Below are positions 1 through 9,985 of a stretch of DNA of 64,000 bases, piece after piece. The stretch is from Dactylorhiza incarnata (Eukaryota > Streptophyta > Magnoliopsida > Asparagales > Orchidaceae), in assembly GCA_033032865.1 (NCBI GenBank), contig JAWHQI010000263.1, positions 682,001 to 746,000 on the forward strand, in the 5' to 3' direction. The translations under genes were made by a program, and so were the position numbers. The notes under the pieces are model-generated. The model was not told the origin of the DNA, ran no database searches, and saw only the letters and a program-made list of their open reading frames with translations. Within the stretch, counting starts at the first letter, position 1, and the number at the start of each line of letters is the position of its first letter.

Positions 1-472
1 CCTCTATCTCCCATGGTCGATCCAGCGATAATGCAACACGGCGAGGAGGAGGAAGGCGAGCGGGGATCTCCTTTCTCAGAGATTCCTCCTGGGGTCGGCG
101 ACGTGGCCGAGATCCTTTGCGCGGCGGGATGGCCGGCCGAAGGCGAACCACCGGCGATCAAGAAAAGGAAGAGGAAGGAGGTTGCCCGGCGCGTGGCGGA
201 GGAGAGGGCACGCGAGGAGGAAGACAGCGTCCCTGAGAACCATCCCAACTTTGGGCAGGGCTCGCTGAATAGGGGCTTGGATGACGAGCCGCTGATCACC
301 TGGAGCAGGGAGCACAGCGAGGTGTCCTTGAGCACTCGCCTGCCTTCGTGGAGCGAGGATGAGGTCCCGAACGATGATGCCTTCAGTGTCTTGTTCGGAC
401 TTTATGGTCGCGATGATGCGAAGGTTCTGCAGGAGGCTTCTCCTCGCTTTCTTGCCGACCAGGGATCGCGGG
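1..472 (+). pseudogene. Antisense extra ORF (aORF) of the Tat element, first part, cut by the Copia insertion
   Basis: The frame is open from the window edge through an ATG at 13 to position 472, so its true start may lie upstream. The product is charged, with a KKRKRK cluster around residue 51 that could be a nuclear localisation signal. At 473 the Copia LTR begins. The same frame resumes at 8095 after one copy of the target duplication gcggg is discounted, which shows that the two parts were one coding region. It runs opposite to gag-pol of the host retroelement. Related Tat elements carry aORFs of unproven function. Confidence 0.7.
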
Positions 473-1801
473 TGAAAGTGCACAGTTAACCTCACTAGAA
501 TTGTCTAGAGGGGGGGTGAATAGAGATTTAAAATATTTTGTGCAATTATATATATATTTATATGTGGTGATCACAGATTAAGGCTTCCCACACACCAACA
601 AGAATTAAGTAAGTAAAGAAAGTAAATGCAAGAAAAGAAATCACAGCACAACACAAGGAAATATAGTGGTTCCCCAAACTTTGGGTAGTCCACTCTTCTA
701 CCCCCTTGGTAGGAAATTCACTATCTTGCACTGAGTCTTTTGATAAGGAGACTCTTAGAACCACCCTGAGTCTTTTGATAAGGAGACTCTTAGAACCAAC
801 TGAGTCTTTTGAAAAGGAGATTCTTAGAACCAGTACAACTGAATTTTTTGAAGAGAGATTCTAAGAACTCTTTTACAGTATTTGAAAGTGAAATAAAGGT
901 AAAGAAGAAGGAGAGATAATATAAAGACAAGAAGGAATTTTCTTCCTAGCAAGAAGATTGAAAGCACAAGAAGTAGTGAATGAAATATCTCTTCTATAGT
1001 GAGAAGGAGATTGTAGGCATTTTCTCTCTTTTGTGAGAGCTATCAGAGTATGCAGCAGAGTGGCTTCAGAAGCAGGAGAAGATGGAAGCTTGATGGTTGC
1101 TGCAGAATTAATTCTCAATTCTCTCTTTTCACTTGGGAGCTCTTCCTCTTTTTCAAATGTAAAGTGGTGGATCACTTCTTGTTGCTCTCTGCCGACCACC
1201 TTGTTATTTATAGTTCTGTTCATTAAAATAACACTATAGGAGAGTAATCAATTAGCAGGCAGAGTATTAGAAAGAAGGAGAAATTTCCATAACAATTATA
1301 TCCATAGAAGGAAAGTATTCATTCTGATTTCAAATAGTGTCCATAATGGATTTAATCAATTTAGCCAAGAATCTATTAGAGGAAAAGAATGATTCAGAAC
1401 GGCTATAAAGAATAAATTGATTCCATATAAATCAGATCTATAAAAGAAGGAAAGAGATCTGGCAATTTTTGAATTAAGAATAGAAATCGACGTGCGTCGA
1501 TTACCATTCGACGTAAGCGTCGAATTCGTCCTGGCAGAACGTCGAGAGGAGAATAAGGAAGGTGCGTCGACTAAGGTGCGTCGACTTCTCAAGATACGTC
1601 GACTAGAAGTCAGAGCTACGTCGACATAGGATACGTCGAATGCTTCTTAAGTTACTTCGACTCATTCTGAAAGGAACGTCGATACCACTTCGACGTTGCG
1701 TCGAATACCATTCGACGCATATTTACTTAACCTTGATTTTCCTTTCTTAGAATTCATATTCAACTCATTTTCAGGGGTTAAGAGAAATCATTTTCCCAAC
1801 A
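473..1801 (-). repeat. 3' LTR of the Copia element (left copy)
   Basis: 1329 bp, TG...CA ends, near-identical to 6753-8089. It contains three to four copies of a ~34-bp repeat with core CTGAGTCTTTTGATAAGGAG at 730-860. A poly-G run at 510-516 (poly-C on the element strand) next to GTGAATAG is typical of SIRE-like LTR ends. A cluster of CGTCGA/TCGACG motifs lies at 1488-1722. Confidence 0.9.
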
Positions 1802-1813
1802 ATCTCCCCCTAT
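1802..1813 (-). promoter_or_regulatory. Polypurine tract of the Copia element
   Basis: On the - strand the bases ATAGGGGGAGAT lie directly against the start of the 3' LTR (TGTTGGG). This is the expected position of the plus-strand primer and independently fixes the element's orientation. Confidence 0.75.
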
Positions 1814-1996
1814 TTGTCTTAACCCTATTTAGAGGGAAATCACAGCATTTGTAGAGAAAAGAAATATGTGAAAAGAGATTGGAAAGAGAGATCATATAAC
1901 CAAATTTTCCAGAATTATATAAACAGACTTCATGTTCATACCAATTAGTATTTAACTATAGAGTAAAGTATATCAATATTTATTTTCAAGCATTAC

Positions 1997-3875
1997 TCAG
2001 GAGGGGTAGGAGGAGTCTTTCTCTTTCTCTTGAATACTACTGCATGTTTTAGGAGAGGGGGGTTTCTCCTTCTCAGTTGCAGGAAGTTCACCTAGCTCCC
2101 CCTGAGCAGATTGCTCCCCCTGGGATGGAGCTTCCTTTGATCCTTCTACTTCTTCAATTTCTTTATCATCTTCAGCTCCAGCTGTATCTGGCTCCTTAGC
2201 TCCTACTTCAGCCAACACAGCATCTGGCTGTCCTTTTTCATTTTCAGCTTCATTCATAACAGTATCCAGCTCCCCTTGAGTTTCAGTTTCTTTATTTTTC
2301 TTACCATCTGCCACATTTTCCTTTTCAGCTTCATTGTCTGCTCTGCTTGCCTCCCCTTGTAATAATACCACTTGATTTGCAGCCTCTCTTGCTATATTAA
2401 GTACCTCTATTGTTTGTTCTTCAGAGTGTAGCTCAGGTACAACTTCATTTCCAATTGTCTTGAGAAGTGCAAGACTATCATCTTTAGAGGAAGGAGGGGA
2501 CTTGTGAAAGAGAGATTTAGGATTGGAGAGCTGCTCTTCATCTAGATTCTCCCCCTTCTTGACCTTCCTGTCCAGGGAGGTTAAGAAAGACCTGGTTACT
2601 CTAGAGGAAGAGAGAGAGGTCTTCAGATTTTTCACAGAGGCACTGACCCCATCTATTTGGGTGTGCATGTGAAGGATGGAGGAATGAATCTGGGAGCAGT
2701 GCTCATCCAGCATTGCTTGGAATGTTTGAGCTGCAGATGCAATGCACTGAGTAGGGAGGGCTTCAGTGGATGCAGATGGTTCATGTTGTGGTTGGTGATG
2801 AGGAGAGAGTGGTGGAGGTGGTGATGAGGGTGGAGAAAGGTTAGTTGATGTATGAGGTATTGGTGATAATGGAGGTGAAGAGGATGAGAAAGTATGAGGA
2901 GGAGGAGATGGAGAAACTGGTGTTTGAGGAGCAGGTGTTTCAGAAGAGGTAGGTAGAGTAGGAGTTGTGAGGGTGGTAGAGACTATTGGAGTGGATGATG
3001 GTGGTAGAGAAGGATTGTCTCTTTGAGGAGGAGGAGGAGGAGATGGATGAACAGGAGAGTTAGGAGGAGAGGGAGTCCTTTCAGGAATGGAACCAGGCTT
3101 AGGGATTTGCCTGGTCCACTTGGAGAATAGAGCTATTGACATTCTTTTCCCTGGAGGAATGGAGATTCCTTTTGACCTATAGAGGTCAGGGAAGGAGTGG
3201 AAGAGTACTTGACTCATAATCCTCATATATGCATTTTCTTTGTGAGTATTTGGAGCCAATCATCTTGAGCAAGCATGTGGCCCAGTCCACCTTCTTCAGC
3301 ACAAGGGCCCCTATGATGTTCAGTTGCTGCTTGGGTACTGCATCATGGGCTGAAATTTTGCATAGTAGTATCTTTCCTACTATATCTGCTAGCAGTCTGT
3401 ACTCCTCAGAAAAGTCTATTTTTCTTTAGATGGATTGGTTTATCCTTTGAAAACTTCATGGTGGTTAGCAGATGCTTGATTTCATCAGGTGTGAGGTCTA
3501 TAGATTCATCACCTAATAAGGGAATGATGAAGACTTTATGAGGTTACTCTTTAGAAATTGATTTCCTTTCCCTATTTTATTTGAACAAAGATAATATTAG
3601 GATATACCTGATGGAAGATCAAAGGTGGTCTTAATATGTTCTGCAGAGATTGAGACTGGTGTCTCATAGATTGTTCCCTGGATTTCTCCTTGTTCAGATA
3701 TCTGAGCATGAGTCATCAGCTCTGTGAGCTCAGTTTCCAGGAGCTTGCATCTTGTGGAGATGAGTTTGTCCAATCCAGCTTCAGTGAAGAGAGCTATGAT
3801 GTTCTTATAATTTTCTGCAGCGGCTTGGAAGGAGTCGAGGTCAATGTCGAAACCAGAGTTTATTTTGGGAGCCAT
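1997..3875 (-). pseudogene. Env-like / additional ORF of the Copia element, broken in two
   Basis: One piece (3597-3875) begins MAPKINSGFDIDL. A larger one (1997-3259, up to 420 codons) has a proline/serine-rich middle with runs of PPPP (about residues 60-160), then charged, probably coiled-coil sequence rich in Glu and Lys. SIRE/Maximus Copia elements carry an env-like ORF after pol with a proline-rich region and a C-terminal coiled coil, and position and composition agree. No signal peptide or transmembrane helix is evident, so an envelope function is not supported. Frame breaks lie between 3260 and 3596. It could also be an unrelated additional ORF. Confidence 0.5.
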
Positions 3876-4314
3876 TTTAGGTCAGTGAAAGAGAGGAGGA
3901 AATGGCTGGACTAAGGAGCAAGAAGGATGAAGGATGTAGAGTAGTGAAGGTTTCTAACTGAAGAGTCTTTTTAAGTTAGGTGAAGCGTCGAAACGGGACT
4001 CAATTCGAAGCTTATTCGGTACTTCAGTGAATGTGACCGAAAATATTTTAGTATTGTCGCTCGTTTTTATGAAGTCGACGTTATGATGAGTGGAATTTGA
4101 CGTGAGCGTCGATATAGTCTGATTTGGGATGATATGGTTTCCTATCGACGTATGCGTCGATTGGAGTCGACGTATGCGTCGATTTCACTTATTGAGTTGA
4201 GTCATCGACGGTGCGTCGATTAGAAGTCGACGTGACTTTTGATTTTCCTGAAGAATTTTAGGTGTTTGTTTCTTTTTATCTCTTCCTAGTTCTAAGTCAG
4301 TCTTGGACTAATTT

Positions 4315-6649
4315 TTATAGATTGTTTGATTGGTTGTGCCAACATTGTTTGGCAGGGTGGCCAGTTTTGTTACATATATGGCACTTGATTGTCTTATTCT
4401 TATGATAATTTGAGTTTAGAGAAGGATAGAAGGGTTGATTAGGATAGAAAGTTTGATTAGGATGGGAATTTTGGTTACCATGTTTAGGGTAGAAATTTTG
4501 GTTAGGATAGAGGTATTGATTAGGATGGAAGTCATGGTTAGGATGAATGAATCCTGAATGGGAATTATAGAAGGTTTTTGGAGGATAGGCATTTAAATTG
4601 CTCTGAATTTTTGTGCGTCGATATCTATTCGACGCATGTTGATAGTTGCTTCGATTTATATTCAGCGCTTTCTCCCGATAGCGTTGATCTGATATCGACG
4701 CATGGAAAAAGTTGCGTCGATTGGAAGTCGACATACTTTTATTCAAGCGTCGAGTAGAGGTTGAGGCATCTGAGAGGTTGCGTTGAGTAAAAGTCGACGC
4801 ACTATCATTCATGCGTCGATATAAAGTCGACGCAACTGTATCTTCATACATTTTCTTTTTCCCTTTTTCCGATTTTGTTCTTTTATGTATTGTTTCTTTT
4901 GGCTTAGTTGCTTCTTCAGATGAAGTTTGAGAGTCATCAGCTGAATAATATGATGTTTCATCAAATTGTTTTATTTCCTTGAGGGAGTCTTCTTCCTTAT
5001 TTAGTGAGTCTTTTTCTTGGTTTGATTTGATGGGTTTTGTGAATTTTACAGGGATCATCCAAGCAGGTTTGTTGGATGGAACATGGCTGGTTGAGGGATC
5101 AACCCCTAGACCAAGATTTTTATGTCTCATTTTTTGTTGTTCAGTGATTTCCTTGAGAGTTTGACTTCTCATTTTATTGATTCTTCAAAAGCTTTTGCCT
5201 GGGATACCTTATCCTTAAGGAGCTGGTTTTCTATTCTAGCCCTTTCTACTTCCTTTTCTATGATGTTAGCCTTTAATTCATAATTTTTAGAGCATTTAAC
5301 TTCTCTATTTCTCTGGTTTTTAGCCATATTAATTTGTTCTTTTAGATCCTTAATTTTTTGATTGGCTTTTAGTTGATCTAGACACATTCCCATAAAATCA
5401 TTTCTGAAATTATCACTTTGAAAATCTATTTCATCAAAAATGCTTACCTCATCCTTATCCTCAGATTCCTCTATGAGAATAAGGTTATCTTCTTTTTCAT
5501 CTTCAGAAGATATGCTTTCTTCTGATCCTGTCTCACTCCATGATTTAGCACCATCATCATTCTTTGAGCCTTCAAGGGCCATTAAGCATAGATCTTCTTG
5601 CTTAGGCTCTTCAATGTCACTCTTAGAAGAGGAGCTGTCCTCAGAGTCTGTATCACTCTAGGCTTCTGCTATAAAGCCTCTTTCTTTCTTCTTCCCCTTT
5701 TTCTCGAGATCTTCTTTTTCAGATCTTTCTTTGTCTCAGCATTTTCCGGACATTCTGGGGCAATATGTCCATATTTCCTGCAAGAATAACAAATAATTTC
5801 TTTAGTAAAAGTTTTGTCATGCCTTGGTTTTGACTCTCTCCTTCTTGATCCATCTATCCCGACCCATTTCTTGAATTTTCTGGCCAGGAAACTGAATAGT
5901 TCTTCTTCAGTGATAGAGCTTCCTTCTTCTGTTGCTTTTAATGCAATGTTCCTGTCTTTTGAAGAAGTTGGGGTGTTTTCTCTTCTCTTCTTCTCTTCTC
6001 TGGTTTTTAGCAGTTGCTCATAGGATCTGAGTTTTCCCAAGAGAGCATCTGTTGAAATTTCCCTTTGTCCTCTTGTATCTCTTATTGCCCATATCCTTGA
6101 GTCCCATGAACTTGGGAGACTCATCATCAATTTGTCATTGATCTCTGTGAGAGAGATTTCTCTATCCAAGTCCCTTAGTTGATTGATGATCAGACTGAAT
6201 CTGTCATACATCTCAGAGATGCTTTCTTCATTCTTCTTTTGGAAGTTCTCATATTGTGAGATCAATAGAGCCTTCTTATCTTTTCTTTCATCAACACTTC
6301 CTTCTACCATCTTTATGAGAGCCTCCCAAATTTCTTTGGCTGATTCACAATCAACAACCCTTTGAAAGATTTCATCATAGAGGGTTGAGACCAGAATATT
6401 TACAGCTTTTGCATCACATGTTCCTGCCTTTTTCTCTTCAACTGTCCACTCAGCCTTTGGGACAAGTGTTTGAGTCACTTCACCACTTGAGTCTTTTCTA
6501 TAAGGCTTGGGAGGACCTGTCAAGATAACATTAAATAAATCTTCATCAATAGAATTCATATAAATCCTAATTCTTGTTTTCCAAACTGCAAACTTTTCAA
6601 GATTGCACATTGGTGGTCTGGTGGAAGCATAATCTTTGATTTGTGTCAT
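4315..6649 (-). pseudogene. Copia gag (UBN2-type) with two CCHC zinc knuckles, frameshifted
   Basis: The main frame (5669-6649, start chosen at MTQIKDYASTRPPM) has a UBN2-type gag core (NLEKFAVWKTRIRIYMN, then AKEIWEALIKMVEGS) and a zinc knuckle CYSCRKYGHIAPEC. Downstream frames 5169-5582 (acidic, coiled-coil-like) and 4315-5172 (ending with a second knuckle, CHICNKTGHPAKQC) continue in different phases, so the region is either frameshifted or assembled from pieces. Gag forms the particle and binds the element RNA. The 4315-5172 part contains degenerate repeats around TCGACG motifs and Asn/Pro/Tyr-rich repeats (YPNQ). The usual downstream protease and integrase are absent. Confidence 0.8.
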
Positions 6650-6734
6650 GTGAAAAATAATTGTTAGAAATATATATAAAAAGAAAATAAGAGGTAGGAT
6701 ATTTTTGATCAAGGAGTTAACCTTTTTAGATCAA

Positions 6735-6750
6735 CCTCCCTCTGATACCA
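6735..6750 (-). promoter_or_regulatory. Primer-binding site of the Copia element (Met-tRNA type)
   Basis: The - strand reads TGGTATCAGAGGGAGG two bases inside the 5' LTR. This matches the TGGTATCAGAG start of initiator-Met-tRNA primer sites in plant Copia elements. Confidence 0.85.
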
Positions 6751-6752
6751 AT

Positions 6753-8089
6753 TGAAAGTGCACAGTTAACCTCACTAGAATTCTCTAGAGGGGGGGGGGG
6801 GGGGTGAATAGAGATTTAAAATATTTTGTGCAATTATATATATATTTATATGTGGTGATCACAGATTAAGGCTTCCCACACACCAACAAGAATTAAGTAA
6901 ATAAAGAAAGTAAATGCAAGAAAAGAAATCACAGCACAACACAAGGAAATATAGTGGTTCCCCAAACTTTGGGTAGTCCACTCTTCTACCCCCTTGGTAG
7001 GAAATTCACTATCTTGCACTGAGTCTTTTGATAAGGAGACTCTTAGAACCACCCTGAGTCTTTTGATAAGGAGACTCTTAGAACCAACTGAGTCTTTTGA
7101 AAAGGAGACTCTTAGAACCAGTACAACTGAATTTTGTGAAGAGAGATTTTAAAAACTCTTTTACAGTATTTGAAAGTGAAATAATGGTAAAGAAGAAGGA
7201 GAGATAATATAAAGACAAGAAGGAATTTTCTTCCTAGCAAGAAGATTGAAAGCACAAGAAGTAGTGAATGAAATCTCTCTTCTATAGTGAGAAGGAGATT
7301 GTAGGCCTTTTCTCTCTTTTGTGAGAGCTATCAGAGTATGCAGCAGAGTGGCTTCAGAAGCAGGAGAAGATGGAAGCTTGATGGTTGCTGCAGAATTAAT
7401 TCTCAATTCTCTCTTTTCACTTGGGAGCTCTTCCTCTTTTTCAAATGTAAAGTGGTGGATCACTTCTTGTTGCTCTCTGCCGACCACCTTGTTATTTATA
7501 GTCCTGTTCATTAAAATAACACTATAGGAGAGTAATCAATTAGCAGGCAGAGTATTAGAAAGAAGGAGAAATTTCCATAACAATTATATCCATAGAAGGA
7601 AAGTATTCATTCTGATTTCAAATAGTGTCCATAATGGATTTAATCAATTTAGCCAAGAATCTATTAGAGGAAAAGAATGATTCAGAACGGCTATAAAGAA
7701 TAAATTGATTCCATATAAATCAGATCTATAAAAGAAGGAAAGAGATCTGGCGATTTTTGAATTAAGAATAGAAATCGGCGTGCGTCGATTACCATTCGAC
7801 GTAAGCGTCGAATTCGTCCTGGTAGAACGTCGAGAGGAGAATAAGGAAGGTGCGTCGACTAAGGTGCGTCGACTTCTCAAGATACGTCGACTAGAAGTCA
7901 GAGCTACGTCGACATAGGATACGTCGAATTCTTCTTAAGTTACTTCGACTCATTCTAAAAGGAACGTCGATACCACTTCGACGTTGCGTCGAATACCATT
8001 CGACGCATATTTACTTAACCTTGATTTTCCTTTCTTAGAATTCATATTCAACTCATTTTCAGGGGTTAAGAGAAATCATTTTCCCAACA
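6753..8089 (-). repeat. 5' LTR of the Copia element (right copy)
   Basis: 1337 bp, TG...CA ends. It differs from the left copy by a few substitutions and a longer poly-G run (6787-6803), which suggests a fairly recent insertion. Its U3 end (7775-8010) contains the same dense CGTCGA/TCGACG motif cluster as the left LTR. Confidence 0.9.
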
Positions 8090-8094
8090 GCGGG

Positions 8095-8739
8095 CAATGT
8101 TGTGCGCTTCGGAGTTATTTCATCAGACCGCGCGGAACCTTCTCGGCTCCGAAGTGGAGCTCGCACTTCATCGGAAGCTTACGATGGAGGCCGAGAAGCG
8201 TGAGGACGAGGCTTTGAGGCGCGCCAAGGCGGCCGAGGATAAAGCCGAATCCAGCCGGAGCTTCGAGGTGGTCTTGGTACTTCGCGCGAGCTAAGATTGA
8301 AACCCACTTTCTTTTCCACACCTCTTCTAACCTGTCCTTCTCTCATCTACAGGAAGAGCAGTTGGTGGCAGCGGAGATGATCTCCAAGCTCGAGTGCGAA
8401 CTGCGGGCGAGCCAGGTCTTGCTGGAGGCAACGCAGGTTCGTAACGCCGAGTTGGAATCGAGGATGGCCGCACTTTCCTTCTCGGAAGACGGACCTTCCC
8501 GCAGACCTTCTGGATCGTTCATGACGTTGCAGGAGCTTTCGTCTCTTCGGCGGGAGATCGCCCTAGCCGCCGGGGACCTGGTCTTCGCGAAACTTTCAGT
8601 GGCCGGCTTGCTGGTTCCTGGGGCGGAGAGCTTGACAACGGAGGGGCTTCTGTCGGATATCCTGAATGCTAGCGAGGAGGAGGACGACGAGGAAGGGAAT
8701 GAGTCAGATTCAGCCGACTATGCTCCCTCGTCTAAGTAA
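8095..8739 (+). pseudogene. Antisense extra ORF (aORF) of the Tat element, second part, with one intron
   Basis: This continues the reading frame broken at 472. Exon sequence runs to 8276. A 76-bp phase-0 intron follows (8277-8352, GT at 8277, a CT-rich tract, AG at 8351-8352), and the last exon is 8353-8739, ending in TAA. The protein is predicted to be largely coiled coil (KLTMEAEKREDEALRRAKAA, then a Leu/Glu-rich helix after the intron) with an acidic tail (ASEEEDDEEGNESD). No enzyme motif is visible. Its position, antisense orientation and intron fit the aORFs described for Tat-lineage Gypsy elements. It cannot be made intact while the Copia insertion is present. Confidence 0.65.
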
Positions 8740-9985
8740 ACCTTTGTATTTAACAATTTTGATGCTTCTCGCGGCTCTGCGAGCATATTTTTTGGTAGAT
8801 AACATTTCTTTTGATAGTAATATTTACTTCTTTTGTGAATCTTTTTTGTGCTGTTGTGATGTCGCTGGGCTCATAGGCTCGCTTGTGCATGTTTACTTGT
8901 CTTTCTCGTCAGGGCGACTTAGGATGAGATCGGGTTTGCCGACTATCTACCTTGCTCGCTTCTTCGCCCCGCTTGTCCATATCTTGGATACTCGCCCATA
9001 GGGCTTACTCACACTCAATCTTGCGAGTTGGTTTCCTACTCGCACCCTGACTGCTGAGAAGGGGTCGTTAGACGGTCGGGGCTTCTAAGGGGATTCACAT
9101 TCTCAATTGCCTCCCTCTTAGTGCGATGCTGGTGCTATTTGAAGAGAACGACTTAGTAGGGAATGACTGTCGGGGAGGTTCCAAAGGAATGCCTTCCCAG
9201 GGAACACAACATCCCAAGGTCTCCATCCTGGTGTTGAAGGGGTCGGCACAGTAGGGAATGACTATCGGGGAGGTTCCAGAGGAGCACCTTCCAATGGAAC
9301 ACAACATCCCAAGGTCTCCATCCCGCTGCTCTGGTTGATGCTGCTGAAGAGGTCGGCCTAGTGGGGAATGACTGTTGGGGAGGTTCCAAAGGAACACCTT
9401 CCAAGGGAACACAACCTCCCAAGGTCTCCATCCCACTTGGGTGCTGAATGTCGACCCAAACTGTTTCCTGCTGCTCAACAATTTAACGGGGAGTTAAGCA
9501 CACTTAAGCACATTAACTTACACGATCGAAGGAAAATAATTGGAAACGAATCGCTTCGCGATGGGGTCTCAGCCTTCGAGGATATACAACACCTTTATTC
9601 GAGGGTCCCCTGATCGGCTGAAGTCGATCACCTCTTCGTTGGATTGGGAGGTCGGCGTCCAGACTTTTTCCTGATAATCTCTCCAGTCAGATGAGAAATG
9701 CAGTTGGTGGGAACCGCGGCCAATGTGCAAGGGGGAGCTGATCTCGACCGTCATTGCAGAGGCTTGGACTTAAGGGAACGCACAACCGAGGCACTGTCCC
9801 ATCATCCGCTCTGGGTTTTACGAGAATTAAGTCAGAAGCCAATTTCCCAACCTGACCAGGAGATTAACTTCACCTGCTTTCTTCTTTAAAGACTTGCTAT
9901 TATGACAATTTACTCTCACCCCTTGTTTCAGGGTGCTTTATTTCTAAGCAATCAATTTACAGGAGAGAAGGGTACACATCCCTTC
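8740..9985. repeat. 3' non-coding region of the Tat element with tandem repeats at 9156-9440
   Basis: Three imperfect copies of a 95-110 bp unit start at 9156, 9251 and 9361. Each begins GTRGGGAATGACTG and contains GGGAACACAAC and AAGGTCTCCATCC. Tandem repeats between pol and the 3' LTR are common in Tat elements. No gene is seen in the rest of this stretch. Confidence 0.75.

Larger units (their letters stand above)
473..8089 (-). mobile_element. Ty1/Copia (SIRE/Maximus-like) non-autonomous retrotransposon lacking pol
   Basis: Two near-identical LTRs (473-1801 and 6753-8089) bound the element, which is flanked by a perfect 5-bp duplication gcggg (468-472 and 8090-8094). On the - strand the LTR starts TGTTGGGAAAATG and ends GTGCACTTTCA. 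A Met-tRNA type primer-binding site lies inside the right LTR and a polypurine tract lies inside the left LTR. Gag is present at 4315-6649 and an env-like ORF at 1997-3875. No protease, integrase, RT or RNase H is seen between them, so the element would depend on proteins from a relative. Confidence 0.9.

Noticed and set aside
76..495. - strand frame of 139 codons opposite the aORF
   Set aside because: It crosses the Copia junction at 473 and overlaps the better supported + strand frame, which continues beyond the insertion.
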